DNA of 64,000 bases from Candidatus Pelagibacter communis (GCF_001179985.1 NZ_CVSI01000073.1:1-64000), one strand, 5' to 3'; numbered from the stretch's first letter, positions 17,036 to 26,272 are shown. Notes: generated by a model not told the origin, from the letters alone. Translations and numbers: made by a program.

Positions 17036-18292
17036 TTATAATTTTTCCAATACCTTTTCGGCTCTAGTTTTTTTTTCATTTAATATATTTTCAACATTTT
17101 TTAAAAAAACTGTCTCATCTTGATTATTGCTATTTATATATTTTCTTTTTTTTAGACCATCTTTTGAAATATCTAGGAAAATCTTACCCCATTCTAAAAT
17201 GGTTTTATTATTTATCAGTGTGTTTAAACCTTTTTTAGGTGAGTCATAATATGCATTTAGAATTTCACTTTGGTCCCATTTTTTTATTACATCTAAAGAT
17301 TCCTCTAAATTCCCGTAAATTAAACCGGTATAAAATGCGGGTCCTGCACAATGACAATCCCATTCGCACTCATCTATTGACCTAACCTCTAAATATTTTT
17401 TTAACCTCACCTCGGTAAATATTGTACTTAAATGCAGTCCAAGATCTCTATCAGTCGGTATAGATTTGTTAGATTGTAAATTTCCCTCCATAAAGTCTTT
17501 AAATGTTTGGTCGCCCCCATAATGGTAAGAGTTATTTTTTTCAATAAATAATAAAGGAAATTTAATAATGAATTCTGCGTATTTTTCAAAATCCATGTTT
17601 TCTAAAAATATTTTCGGTAGACCTGCTCTTGCAGTATTTTGCCAGACTTTTGCACGATAAGATAAATAACCACTTGCTCTGTTTTCATATACAGCTGAAT
17701 TAGCAAATATGCCAATGGCTAAAGGTGTTAAGTAACACATCAACTTAAATTTTTTTTTAAAATCTTCCTCAGAGCTATAGTCCATATTTACTTGCGTTCC
17801 AGATGTTTGGTACATCATATTCAAACTTAGCTCGCCACCTTTTGGCATTTCATTTGTCATTATTTTATATCTTTCTTTAGGATTATTGGGTGCATCCTTT
17901 AATTTAGTCACAGGATCATACCCTGTTGCCATGTTTGTTAAATTAGTATCAAAACAAGCTGAGTCTAATTCTTTTTGAAAATTGTGTAACTCTACACAAA
18001 CCTCATGAATATTTTTTAATTTGTCTCCTGATAACTCAATTTGATTTCCTGGCTCTAGCGATATTGATTTACCATTAAATTTTAGCCCTATTAAATTTTC
18101 ATTTTCTTTAATTTCTTGCCAGCCAAATTTTGTTATAAAAATTTGTAATAATTTTTTAATATTTTCGTATTCAGCTCTTTTGTTCGTTTTAATGTTGAAT
18201 AAAAACTGCTCATTCTCAACACCTATTAATTCATCTTGCTTAATGCCTGATGCAAAATAATCTATGATGTCATTTTTAGATTTAATTTCCAT
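17036..18292 (-). CDS. gshA: Glutamate-cysteine ligase (plant/alphaproteobacterial type)
   Basis: A 418-residue gamma-glutamylcysteine synthetase of the GCS2-like class found in alphaproteobacteria and plants. Signatures are IGVENEQFLF, SLEPGNQIELSG, MYQTSGTQVNMDYSSE, ANSAVYENRASGYLSYRAKVW and VRSIDECEWDCHCAGPAFYTG. The metal- and glutamate-binding Glu residues fall in the first two. It overlaps the upstream amidotransferase gene by 11 bases and precedes gshB by two, so both steps of glutathione synthesis are translated from one message. Confidence 0.9.
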   Translation of the reverse strand: MEIKSKNDIIDYFASGIKQDELIGVENEQFLFNIKTNKRAEYENIKKLLQIFITKFGWQEIKENENLIGLKFNGKSISLEPGNQIELSGDKLKNIHEVCVELHNFQKELDSACFDTNLTNMATGYDPVTKLKDAPNNPKERYKIMTNEMPKGGELSLNMMYQTSGTQVNMDYSSEEDFKKKFKLMCYLTPLAIGIFANSAVYENRASGYLSYRAKVWQNTARAGLPKIFLENMDFEKYAEFIIKFPLLFIEKNNSYHYGGDQTFKDFMEGNLQSNKSIPTDRDLGLHLSTIFTEVRLKKYLEVRSIDECEWDCHCAGPAFYTGLIYGNLEESLDVIKKWDQSEILNAYYDSPKKGLNTLINNKTILEWGKIFLDISKDGLKKRKYINSNNQDETVFLKNVENILNEKKTRAEKVLEKL

Positions 18293-19076
18293 TTATACTA
18301 CCTAGCCAGTTCTTTAATTCTATCATTCTATGATTTATTTCAGATTTTGATAATTCATTTTTTATCAAACTTATATGATGATCGATCTCATCATACGATT
18401 TAAAAGCTTTTCTTTGATTTATTAATCTATCTTTTCTAAATTTAATTAATTCTATCATTTTTTCATATTTAATCTCTGGATGATACTGAATTCCCCATAC
18501 TTCACTTTTTTCATGATTAAAAGATATACTAGAAATTTTATTAATATTATTTGAAGCTAATAGAGTTGCATCTTTTGGTAAAGTAACCACCTCATCAAAA
18601 TTAAAAGCTGGTGAACAAAATTTATTTTTTTTACCTTTGTAGATAGGATGTTTTTGACCATTAGGGTTTAATTCAATATCAAAAGCAATACCTATATGAG
18701 ATCCATTAGATGATTTTTTGACCTCTCCCCCTGCTGCCACTACAGCAACTTGCATGCCCCAACAAATTGCTAAAATCTTTTTTATTTTTTTTTGACATTC
18801 TTTCATAAACATTATTTGTCTCTTAATTTCATCAGTATTATTGTAAATATTTAAACTACTACCACCCCAAACTGTCCCATCATATTTTTCTAAATTTCCA
18901 ATATTTTCAAAAATTTTAGGATCAGCAGATGGATTAACAACATCTATATCGAGATCTTTAGTAATGTAAGCAAGACTTTCTTTTAAACTTTCTGTATGTG
19001 TTTGAATACCAGCGTTTTTAAAATTTTGATTTTCCTCTTGTAAGTTTCCTTCGACTATTAATAATTTAATTGTCAT
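18282..19076 (-). CDS. Class I glutamine-amidotransferase-like protein
   Basis: A 264-residue stand-alone GATase1 domain of the GMP-synthase-amidotransferase type. The nucleophile elbow ILAICWGMQ has Cys105, and GIQYHPE supplies His199 and Glu201, so the triad is complete. KYDGTVWGGSSLNIYN is the usual first signature. There is no synthetase domain or partner subunit here. It sits between gpsA and gshA with an 11-base overlap into gshA. Relatives of this class include gamma-glutamyl peptidases that cleave glutathione conjugates, which would suit the neighbours; that is inference, and an amidotransferase role on a distant partner is the alternative. Confidence 0.75.
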   Translation of the reverse strand: MTIKLLIVEGNLQEENQNFKNAGIQTHTESLKESLAYITKDLDIDVVNPSADPKIFENIGNLEKYDGTVWGGSSLNIYNNTDEIKRQIMFMKECQKKIKKILAICWGMQVAVVAAGGEVKKSSNGSHIGIAFDIELNPNGQKHPIYKGKKNKFCSPAFNFDEVVTLPKDATLLASNNINKISSISFNHEKSEVWGIQYHPEIKYEKMIELIKFRKDRLINQRKAFKSYDEIDHHISLIKNELSKSEINHRMIELKNWLGSINGN

Positions 19077-19097
19077 GATTAAAGATTAATTAAAATA

Positions 19098-20126
19098 TCA
19101 CCAACTGATTTCTAATTTTTTATTTTCACAAATACATTCAATAACACTAAACATAAGCGGAAAATCTTTTTCATTTAAGTCTTCTTTTAATTTTTTTCCC
19201 ACTTCAGTTGCAAGTTCAGCTCCCTCAACAGTAACTTCGTCCATAAATTTCTTTTTAGCTTCTTTGTATAAAAATCCCTCACCTAAGTATTTTCCCATTT
19301 GACTATTTCTTCCGCCAATTGCGCTTACATACAAATCTCCAAGTCCAGCTAATCCATAAACAGTATCTGATTTACCTCCGTAGTGTTTTACAAATTTTGC
19401 CATTTCAGAAATTGATTTATGTATTAATGAAGCGGATGTATTATGAAAATATTTAGATTTAACCTCGCTTTTTGCAGATGAACTACTCAATCCCTCTGAG
19501 GCTCCGATAATCATAGAATAAATATTTTTAATTGCTCCAGATAATTCAACTCCATTAAGATCCTCTGAAATTTCTGTTGAATAATAATCTGTTGAAATTA
19601 TTTTTTGTAATTTTTTGGCTTCATCAATATTAGGGCTTGCAATTAATGTGCTTGTTCTAATTTTGTTAGCTAGACCAGCTGCTAAGCAAGGGCCTTTGAT
19701 TGCAGATATATTTGTATATTCAATTCCTTTTTCACTTAACATGTTTTTTATCTTATCTGAAATAGTGCTGAGTTTTTTATTAACAATTGAGAGACCTTTA
19801 GTGAGTATTACCAAAGAGGTTTTGTTATCAATTTTGTCTGCAATTTTATCTACAAACCAGTCAATTCCGATAGAACTTACTCCAACAACCAACACATCTG
19901 GTATTTTCTTCATCAAATCATCAAGTTTTTCAATTTTTTCTACTTTTAATTTTGAAGACAAACTTACATTTAATTTTGGATGAAAATTATTTTTAGATTT
20001 AATCGTTTCAATCAAACTATCTTCGAGGTGGGTCCCTATAAGAGATACATTATTATTATTTTCAACACAAGGTACCGAAAAAGCTGAACCCATTGCTCCT
20101 GCACCAATAATTAAAATATTTTTCAT
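19098..20126 (-). CDS. gpsA: Glycerol-3-phosphate dehydrogenase [NAD(P)+]
   Basis: A 342-residue enzyme that reduces dihydroxyacetone phosphate to sn-glycerol 3-phosphate for phospholipids. The NAD-binding motif IIGAGAMGSAFS lies at residues 5-16. ILTKGLS, IKGPCLAAG, ELSGAIKNIYSMIIGASEG (with the catalytic Lys) and GLAGLGDLYVSA are GpsA signatures. It leads the four-gene run into the glutathione genes with a 21-base gap before the amidotransferase. About 90 AT-rich bases upstream (20127-20222) presumably hold its promoter. Confidence 0.9.
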   Translation of the reverse strand: MKNILIIGAGAMGSAFSVPCVENNNNVSLIGTHLEDSLIETIKSKNNFHPKLNVSLSSKLKVEKIEKLDDLMKKIPDVLVVGVSSIGIDWFVDKIADKIDNKTSLVILTKGLSIVNKKLSTISDKIKNMLSEKGIEYTNISAIKGPCLAAGLANKIRTSTLIASPNIDEAKKLQKIISTDYYSTEISEDLNGVELSGAIKNIYSMIIGASEGLSSSSAKSEVKSKYFHNTSASLIHKSISEMAKFVKHYGGKSDTVYGLAGLGDLYVSAIGGRNSQMGKYLGEGFLYKEAKKKFMDEVTVEGAELATEVGKKLKEDLNEKDFPLMFSVIECICENKKLEISW

Positions 20127-20222
20127 GATATAAAATTTATTACAATCAAATTAATACTTAGTTTTATAAATTGATATAAAATTTTTATTAGTTGTTTAGC
20201 GATTAATTTTAAATGAAGTATA

Positions 20223-20256
20223 AAAAAAAGGCCCCATATATGAATATGGGGCCTCT
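20223..20256 (-). terminator. Intrinsic terminator of the GMC dehydrogenase genes
   Basis: A perfect 11-base-pair inverted repeat (AGGCCCCATAT at 20231-20241, ATATGGGGCCT at 20246-20256, four-base loop) is followed on the minus strand by a run of eight or nine U residues (A-run at 20224-20231 on the plus strand). It begins 14 bases after the stop codon of the GMC subunit. It is one of only two textbook intrinsic terminators in the window. Confidence 0.9.
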
Positions 20257-20269
20257 TTAAATTAGTTAA

Positions 20270-21832
20270 TTAAACGTTACCTTTTTTTAGTTGATCAGCA
20301 AGATATTCACCTTGTCTGATAGCTAATGCAGTAATCGTTAATGTTGGGTTACATGCTGCACCTGTAGTCATGACAGAACCATCTGATACGAAAAGATTTT
20401 TCACATCATGACATCTGCCCCATTTATCTACAACACCATCTTTTGCCTTAGCGCTCATTCTCATAGAGCCAAGGTTATGTGTGTGTGGATATGGTGTAAC
20501 TCTGTATGTTTGTGTTGCACCAACAGCTTTGTATATTGCTTCACCTTTTTCATACGCATGATTTCTCATTGCAGTATCATTCGGGTGATCATCAAAGTGA
20601 ACGTTAGGAGCAGGAAGACCAAAAGCGTCTTTTGCAGATCCTAAAGTTATTCTGTTGTTGGCTTGAGGCATATCTTCACCTACAATCCACATACCAGCCA
20701 TATTTTGATATCCATCCATCATGTCAGCAAATTTCTTGCCCCATTTACCTGGATCTAAGAAAGCTCCTAAGAATGATGGTCCTAAAGCTAATGTCTCAAG
20801 ATAGTATCCACCTACGAAACCTCTTTTAGGATTGTGTTTTACTTCATCTGCTAAGAACCCAGCCATAGTCTCTCCTCTAAAGAAGTTAACTGGCTTATCA
20901 AATGTAGCATAAACTGAACCTGTTAAGTGTCTCATGTAGTTTCTTCCAACTTGATCAGAGCTGTTAGCTAAACCATTTGGAAATCTTGATGAAGCACTCA
21001 TTAAGAACAATCTTGGTGTCTCAATTGAGTTACCAGCAACACAAATAACTTTAGCTTCTTGTCTGTGTAAAGCTTTAGTTTTTGTGTCCATGTATAAAAC
21101 ACCATCAGCTTTTCCTGAACTGTCAGTAGTTATCTGAACAGCTTGAGAGTTTGTTCTTAGTTCTAATTTTCCAGTTGCAAGGGCTTTTGGAATTTCACTT
21201 ACGTTAGGATTCCATTTTGAACCATTTTTATCACCTTGGAAATTAAAACCATCTTGAATTGATGCTGGTCTTCCATCATATGGAGCTGCATTAGTACCGT
21301 AAGGTCCTGTTGCATAGAACTTGTAACCGACTCTTTTTGCTCCTTCAGCAAAAACTTTATAGTTGTTGTTTGCTGGTAATGGAGGACGTCCACCTCTATG
21401 TGTTGATCCGATAGCATCTTCAGCCTTTACGTAGTAAGGCTTCATCTCTTTTCCATCGATCGGCCAGTCCATTAGAGTTGCACCGTCAACGCTTCCGTAT
21501 GTTGATTTAGTTTTCCACTCATAGTCAAGAAAACGTGGAGTAGCACCTGCCCAGTGTGTAGCAGTTCCACCCACAGCTTTTACTAACCATGTTGGTAAAC
21601 CGTTAAAGTCTTTAACTATTCTAGCATTACCTGACATAGTTCTTTTGTCTAACCAAGCCATTTGGCTGAAAGCTGGCCATTCTTCGTTTACGTACTCTTC
21701 TTTCATAATACGTCTTCCAGCTTCTAAAAGAACAACAGGAATACCCTGTTTAGTTAATTGATAAGCTACTTGTGCGCCACCAGGACCAGATCCTATAACG
21801 ACAACAGCTTTTTCTTTTTTGTCTATTTTCAT
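20270..21832 (-). CDS. GMC-family dehydrogenase, FAD-binding large subunit
   Basis: A 520-residue flavoprotein of the glucose-methanol-choline family. The FAD motif VVVIGSGPGGAQVAYQLTKQ starts at residue 10 and continues into LLEAG. MSGNARIVKDFNGLP and AVGGTATHWAGATPRF are the second signature. The catalytic-type His is in YPHTHNLGSMRMS, and the C-terminus ends GAACNPTLTITALAIRQGEY. This form, paired with a small Tat-exported subunit, is that of membrane-linked gluconate, sorbitol or related alcohol dehydrogenases. A strong Shine-Dalgarno (GGGGAG) precedes the ATG. The substrate is unknown. Base composition is less AT-rich than the neighbours, in keeping with high expression. Confidence 0.85.
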   Translation of the reverse strand: MKIDKKEKAVVVIGSGPGGAQVAYQLTKQGIPVVLLEAGRRIMKEEYVNEEWPAFSQMAWLDKRTMSGNARIVKDFNGLPTWLVKAVGGTATHWAGATPRFLDYEWKTKSTYGSVDGATLMDWPIDGKEMKPYYVKAEDAIGSTHRGGRPPLPANNNYKVFAEGAKRVGYKFYATGPYGTNAAPYDGRPASIQDGFNFQGDKNGSKWNPNVSEIPKALATGKLELRTNSQAVQITTDSSGKADGVLYMDTKTKALHRQEAKVICVAGNSIETPRLFLMSASSRFPNGLANSSDQVGRNYMRHLTGSVYATFDKPVNFFRGETMAGFLADEVKHNPKRGFVGGYYLETLALGPSFLGAFLDPGKWGKKFADMMDGYQNMAGMWIVGEDMPQANNRITLGSAKDAFGLPAPNVHFDDHPNDTAMRNHAYEKGEAIYKAVGATQTYRVTPYPHTHNLGSMRMSAKAKDGVVDKWGRCHDVKNLFVSDGSVMTTGAACNPTLTITALAIRQGEYLADQLKKGNV

Positions 21833-21849
21833 TTATATATCTCCCCTAG

Positions 21850-22419
21850 TTAAAATGTTTTTTTAATTTTCAAAGACGCATATTTTTTCGGCGAGCTGTC
21901 GTCTAGAAAAGCAGTTAAATCTGGGTGCTCTTCTATTCTTGGCTCCGGTAACCATGATAGGTCATTATATTCACCGTCTTTGTAACCACCTTTATCAAAG
22001 CTTGCACCTTGGTATCCAAAGATTTTGTGAACTTCTTTGTGATCATAAAGTGCTACTACCGTATGACCTCTTACTAAGCCAAAGAACGGAGTGTTCTCTA
22101 TTGATTTTAGGTATTTAGTTTGTTTTTTAAAGTTCATCTTGTCGAACTTATTAATTTTCAAGCCATCTAAACCAGCTCTAAAGGAAATTTTTGCGCCTGT
22201 ATCTGCATTTCCTTTTTTGATAGCTCCAGCAGCTACATCCATGTAGATACTCATCGGGAATCTATCATGCGGATATAGAGCTTTGCACATAGAAGCGATC
22301 ATTTCTTGATCACCTGGCTGTGCAGCGATATTAACTTCAGCATTAGCTAGTGAACCCAACTGTGAGTAAGCAAGTAAAGATCCAGCACTAATAAGAAGTT
22401 CTCGTCTAGTTATTTTCAT
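21850..22419 (-). CDS. Gluconate 2-dehydrogenase subunit 3-like small subunit (Tat signal)
   Basis: A 189-residue protein. The N-terminus MKITRRELLISAGSLLAYSQ has the twin arginine at residues 5-6 and a hydrophobic core, then an ANA cleavage site, so it is exported folded and can carry the flavin subunit across. The mature part, with MIASMCKALYPHDRFPMSIY and ENTPFFGLVRGHTVVALYDH, fits the subunit-3 family of two-component GMC dehydrogenases. It starts the operon, with GGAGGA at 22427-22432 as ribosome-binding site and a leader of about 90 bases. The large subunit follows 17 bases after its stop. Confidence 0.8.
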   Translation of the reverse strand: MKITRRELLISAGSLLAYSQLGSLANAEVNIAAQPGDQEMIASMCKALYPHDRFPMSIYMDVAAGAIKKGNADTGAKISFRAGLDGLKINKFDKMNFKKQTKYLKSIENTPFFGLVRGHTVVALYDHKEVHKIFGYQGASFDKGGYKDGEYNDLSWLPEPRIEEHPDLTAFLDDSSPKKYASLKIKKTF

Positions 22420-22437
22420 CTATTCTTCCTCCAATTG

Positions 22438-22477
22438 TTGAGAGCGGGAAACTTGAGGGCTTCAAGTGCACTCTCAA
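22438..22477 (-). promoter_or_regulatory. Nested hairpin in the leader of the GMC dehydrogenase genes
   Basis: On the minus-strand RNA an outer stem TTGAGAG/CTCTCAA (22471-22477 with 22438-22444) encloses an inner stem ACTTGA/TCAAGT (22462-22467 with 22451-22456) with a five-base loop. It ends about five bases before the GGAGGA ribosome-binding site, so folding could change access to it. Whether it responds to a ligand is unknown. I could not match it to a named riboswitch. Confidence 0.55.
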
Positions 22478-22494
22478 AATTTAACGTTAAATTT
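22477..22494. promoter_or_regulatory. 18-bp perfect palindrome, possible operator
   Basis: AAATTTAACGTTAAATTT reads the same on both strands. It lies downstream of the predicted promoter at 22521-22549 and directly before the leader hairpin, a position where a dimeric repressor could act. AT-rich DNA yields chance palindromes, but 18 perfect bases in a short leader is unusual. Confidence 0.45.
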
Positions 22495-22520
22495 ACCTAA
22501 TGATAAATTTTATAACTTAA

Positions 22521-22549
22521 ATTTAACATGATCTAAAAAAAGAAGTCAA
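22521..22549 (-). promoter_or_regulatory. Sigma70-type promoter of the GMC dehydrogenase genes
   Basis: On the minus strand TTGACT (22544-22549) and TTAAAT (22521-22526) are separated by exactly 17 bases. Transcription would begin near 22513, giving a leader of about 90 bases that contains the palindrome and the hairpin. Confidence 0.6.
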
Positions 22550-22613
22550 TTATATTGATAATAATTCGCAACGAAAAAAATTATTTTAATCAACTTCAGA
22601 TTGTAAAATCTAG

Positions 22614-23165
22614 CTAAATTTTTCCCATCTCTTTAACGATATTTGCAACTTTTTTTGATTGAACAATTTCAATCCAATATCCATCTGGATCTTTTATAAA
22701 AGCTAAACCTTTCATAGATCCATCGTCTGGTTTTTTAACAAATTCAACTCCGTTTTCTTCGAATTTTTTACAAGCTGCGTATATATCAGGAACTGAAAAA
22801 CATATGTGTCCAAAACCTTTTGGCTCTGCATTCCCATCATGGAATTTTACTTTATCATCATTTTCTGATCCCCAATTATGCGTAAACTCGAGCATTCCTT
22901 TTTGGGTGAAAGTCCATGCAGACCTATCAAAATTATCTTTTGGAACATTTGCAATTTCTTCATCTGTAAGATTGCCTAAAAAATATAGAGAAAACTTCAT
23001 TGTAGGAAAGTCAAATTTTTTAATTAGTCTCATTCCCATTAATTTTGAGTAGAAATTTAATGTTTTTTTGGGATCTTTTATTCTTAGCATTAGATGGTTA
23101 AAAACAAATCCATCAGTGTCTTTATCTGGAGCCATTAAACCATCGGCTTCTTCACAGTGTTTCAT
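22614..23165 (-). CDS. gloA: Lactoylglutathione lyase (glyoxalase I)
   Basis: The frame opens at 23207, but the ATG at 23165 is preceded by a strong GGAGGA seven bases away, giving 183 residues, the usual length of the longer glyoxalase I form. The enzyme isomerises the glutathione hemithioacetal of methylglyoxal. Metal ligands are visible in [10 protein letters not shown] (His), [10 protein letters not shown] (Glu), [11 protein letters not shown] (His) and GYWIEIVQ (Glu). The glutathione genes at 16098-18292 provide its cofactor. It has its own AT-rich upstream region shared with divergent dpaL. Confidence 0.92.
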   Translation of the reverse strand: MKHCEEADGLMAPDKDTDGFVFNHLMLRIKDPKKTLNFYSKLMGMRLIKKFDFPTMKFSLYFLGNLTDEEIANVPKDNFDRSAWTFTQKGMLEFTHNWGSENDDKVKFHDGNAEPKGFGHICFSVPDIYAACKKFEENGVEFVKKPDDGSMKGLAFIKDPDGYWIEIVQSKKVANIVKEMGKI

Positions 23166-23299
23166 ATTTCCTCCGTAATTAGTTCTTTGAAAATGATAGG
23201 CTAGCATTAATAAGTATAAAATTAAATAATTATTTCATAAATATTATAATAAAATACACCTATACGTTTAAAAATTTTTAAAATAACTTAAAAAAATAA

Positions 23300-24445
23300 A
23301 TGGTAAAAAAATATTTAAATTTTAAATTTTCTGAATTTACTACTAATAAAAATTTTAATTTTAACAGGAAAAAGATACTCAAAGTACTACCAGAAAAGCA
23401 TCTAATAGATGCTTATAAAGTAATTTCAAAATGGAAAGGATATAAAAAAACCCCTCTAATTAATCTAAGAATATTGTCTAAAAAATTGCACACAAATAAC
23501 ATTTTTTACAAAGATGAATCTAAGAGATTTGGCTTGAAATCTTTTAAAGCATTAGGTGGGGCTTATGCAGTAGAAAAAATTGTTAAAAACAAAAAAAAAG
23601 TAACAGTATCAACTGCAACAGCCGGAAATCATGGGAAATCTGTATCCTGGGGAGCAAAAAAAATAGGAGCAAGATGTAAAATTTTTATAAGTGAAAATGT
23701 GAGTAATGCTAGAGCTATTGAGATGAAAAAACTTGGAGCTGATGTAATTAGGGTGAAAGGAAATTATGAAAAATCTCTAAAAGTTTGCAAAGAGATATCA
23801 AAAAAGAAAGGGTGGAAAATTGTTCAAGATGTTGCCTGGCAGAATTATGAAAATGTTCCTAAATTAACAATGGCTGGATATTCCGTAATGATCAAAGAAA
23901 TTTCTAATCAAACAAAACATTACATTACACATGTTTTTCTTCAAGCTGGGGTTGGTGGTATGGCAGCAGGAATTATAAGTGGGATTGCTAAATATTTTAA
24001 AAGAATTCCAAAAATAATTGTTATTGAACCAGAGAATGCAAATTGTGTAATGAAAAGTATTAAATATGGATATCAAAAAAAAGTTAATATTCAAAAACAA
24101 AGTATTATGGGTGGAATGTCTTGTGCTGAGGTATCTTTGGTCCCATGGCGAATTTTAAAAAATGCTATAAATAATTGTGTGAGTGTATCAGATAAATATG
24201 TGCCTCAAACTTTAACAATGTTAGCAAAAAAAAAATTTAGCAATACAAAAATAATTGCAGGGGAATGTTCTACTCCTGGTGTAATAAGCGTAATCTCTTG
24301 TTGTAATGATCAACTTGTGAAAAAAAAATTAGAAATAAATGAAGAATCTAATATTTTAATAATTGGTTGTGAAGGTGATACAGACAAAAATTTATATAAT
24401 AAATTGTATAAAATAGGTAATAAGAAATTAAAAAAATATGATTAA
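23300..24445 (+). CDS. dpaL: Diaminopropionate ammonia-lyase
   Basis: A 381-residue PLP enzyme of fold type II that splits 2,3-diaminopropionate into pyruvate and two ammonia. The Schiff-base lysine is Lys83 in KDESKRFGLKSFKALGGAYA. TATAGNHGKSVSWGAKKIGA and QAGVGGMAAGIISG are the PLP phosphate and core signatures, and QDVAWQNYENVP is typical of this subfamily. Length is close to the E. coli enzyme (about 398). The last eight bases overlap the photolyase gene. It could supply nitrogen and carbon from a non-protein amino acid. Confidence 0.85.
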   Translation: MVKKYLNFKFSEFTTNKNFNFNRKKILKVLPEKHLIDAYKVISKWKGYKKTPLINLRILSKKLHTNNIFYKDESKRFGLKSFKALGGAYAVEKIVKNKKKVTVSTATAGNHGKSVSWGAKKIGARCKIFISENVSNARAIEMKKLGADVIRVKGNYEKSLKVCKEISKKKGWKIVQDVAWQNYENVPKLTMAGYSVMIKEISNQTKHYITHVFLQAGVGGMAAGIISGIAKYFKRIPKIIVIEPENANCVMKSIKYGYQKKVNIQKQSIMGGMSCAEVSLVPWRILKNAINNCVSVSDKYVPQTLTMLAKKKFSNTKIIAGECSTPGVISVISCCNDQLVKKKLEINEESNILIIGCEGDTDKNLYNKLYKIGNKKLKKYD

Positions 24446-25856
24446 AAATTCTATAGTTTGGATAAGAGATGATTTTAGATTACAGGATAATTCCGCGCTA
24501 TCCTTTGCAACAAACAATCATGAATTTGTTTCTGCAATTTATATTTATGATAAAAAGGAATTTGATAATATTAGAGAAGCTCAAAAGTGGTGGATATCTA
24601 AGTCTTTAAAAAGTTTAAATGAGGATTTAGTTAAAAATAATATAAATTTGGAAATTGTTGAAGATAATCAAATAAACTTTTTCAAAAAATTTAAATCAAA
24701 TGATATCGCGGTTTATTGGAACAAAATTTATGAACCACAAGAACTAAAAAAAGATAAAGAAATAATTGCTGAATTGGAAAAAAATAAAATAAATTACAAA
24801 TTTTTCAAAGGAAATGTTCTAAATGAATATAATGAAATTACGAAGAATGATGGTACTCCATTTAAGGTTTACAGTCCTTTCTGGAGGAATGCCGAAAATT
24901 ATTATATTGAGAGTGTTCCGCTAAAAAACAAATCTTTAAAAAAATTAAAAAAAATTAAAAACTTATTTAAAAATAAAGTGAAACCTGAAAAAATACTACC
25001 CAATAAAAATTGGTATAAAAAATTTGAAAAATATTGGACTCCCTCAGAAAATGACGCTGGTAAATTACTACAAAATTTTATTAATAAAAAAGTAAAAGAT
25101 TATGGTACATTAAGGGACTATCCAAGTATCAATGGAACATCTAGACTATCTCCATATATAAGAAGTGGTCAGATACATGTAAGTTTAATTTGGAGAAAAT
25201 GTAACGAAATAAAACCAAAAAATATTGGTATAAAAAAATATGTTAATGAAATTGGGTGGCGTGAATTTTCACATAGTTTAATAAACTATTTTCCAGAGAT
25301 GCTTAAAGGGAACCTAAGAAAAGAATTCGACAGATTCCCTTGGGTAAAGAATAAAGAATTTTTGAATGCATGGAAGCAAGGTATGACTGGTTATCCTATC
25401 GTTGATGCTGGAATGAGACAGCTATATGAAACAGGTTGGATGCATAATAGAATAAGAATGGTTGTAGGTTCATTTTTAGTAAAACATTTGAGGATAAATT
25501 GGGTTGAAGGTGAAAAACATTTCAGAAATTGTTTATTAGATTTTAACGAGGCAAATAACGTAGCACAATGGCAGTGGGTAGCTGGATGTGGTGCAGATGC
25601 AGCACCATACTTTCGAATTTTTAATCCTATATTACAAGGTGAAAAGTTTGATAAAGAGGGAACGTATGTTAAGAAATGGGTTCCTGAACTCAGTAAAGTT
25701 CCATCAAAATATGTTCATAAACCTTGGGAAATGGAGGATGAATATCAAAAAGCCATAAATACTGTTATAGGAAAAGATTATCCTAAACCGATAGTTATAC
25801 ACGAACAAGCAAGAGCTGAAGCTTTAAAGGCATTTCAAAGTATAAAAAAAAATTAG
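24438..25856 (+). CDS. phrB: Deoxyribodipyrimidine photolyase
   Basis: A 472-residue class I photolyase/cryptochrome that repairs cyclobutane pyrimidine dimers with blue light. The antenna domain opens NSIVWIRDDFRLQDNSAL. The FAD domain has YPSINGTSRLSPYIRSGQIH, GWREFSHSLINYFPEML, GMTGYPIVDAGMRQLYETGW and NEANNVAQWQWVAGCGADA-type signatures, including the electron-transfer tryptophans. It is coupled to dpaL by an eight-base overlap, with no evident functional link, and its end overlaps convergent yjbQ by four bases. Confidence 0.93.
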   Translation: MIKNSIVWIRDDFRLQDNSALSFATNNHEFVSAIYIYDKKEFDNIREAQKWWISKSLKSLNEDLVKNNINLEIVEDNQINFFKKFKSNDIAVYWNKIYEPQELKKDKEIIAELEKNKINYKFFKGNVLNEYNEITKNDGTPFKVYSPFWRNAENYYIESVPLKNKSLKKLKKIKNLFKNKVKPEKILPNKNWYKKFEKYWTPSENDAGKLLQNFINKKVKDYGTLRDYPSINGTSRLSPYIRSGQIHVSLIWRKCNEIKPKNIGIKKYVNEIGWREFSHSLINYFPEMLKGNLRKEFDRFPWVKNKEFLNAWKQGMTGYPIVDAGMRQLYETGWMHNRIRMVVGSFLVKHLRINWVEGEKHFRNCLLDFNEANNVAQWQWVAGCGADAAPYFRIFNPILQGEKFDKEGTYVKKWVPELSKVPSKYVHKPWEMEDEYQKAINTVIGKDYPKPIVIHEQARAEALKAFQSIKKN

Positions 25857-26272
25857 TCACCGATGTAATGATGAACGATAGTTCTTTTATGACTATCTAA
25901 TCTGTGTTCAAATAAATAAATACCTTGCCAAGTTCCTAGGATTAATTTTGACTCTTTTATACTTAATGAAATTTGGTTGTTAGTAAGTGCAGACTTTATA
26001 TGTGCTGGCATGTCGTCTTTACCTTCAGATGAGTGAATGTAAAGTTTTTTATCCATAGGAACTAGTTTATCAAAATAATTTATTAAGTCTGTTTGAACGT
26101 CTGGATCTGCGTTTTCTTGTACAATTAGTGATGCACTAGTATGTTGAATACTCATATTCAACATTCCATTTGTAAAATTATTTTTTTCTATCCATTCTAT
26201 TGTTTTATCTGTAATCTCATATAATCTTTGACCAGATGTATTAACCACTAAATTAAAAAATTTTTGTATCAC
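25853..26272 (-). CDS. yjbQ: YjbQ/UPF0047-family protein
   Basis: A 139-residue protein of the UPF0047 family, members of which show weak thiamine-phosphate synthase activity. The signature NMSIQHTSASLIVQENADPD with ILGTWQGIYLFEHR and KRTIVHHYIGD is complete. The start codon is GTG at 26272, which overlaps the upstream stop as GTGA; there is no better ATG and the coupling supports it. It is the last gene of the run from acnA through yfgM, bamB and the cupin-like gene. Confidence 0.85.
   Translation of the reverse strand: MIQKFFNLVVNTSGQRLYEITDKTIEWIEKNNFTNGMLNMSIQHTSASLIVQENADPDVQTDLINYFDKLVPMDKKLYIHSSEGKDDMPAHIKSALTNNQISLSIKESKLILGTWQGIYLFEHRLDSHKRTIVHHYIGD

Noticed and set aside
23166-23207. 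Longer N-terminus for glyoxalase I starting at 23207
   Set aside because: The ATG at 23165 has a strong GGAGGA in front, and the extra 14 residues would contain that site.
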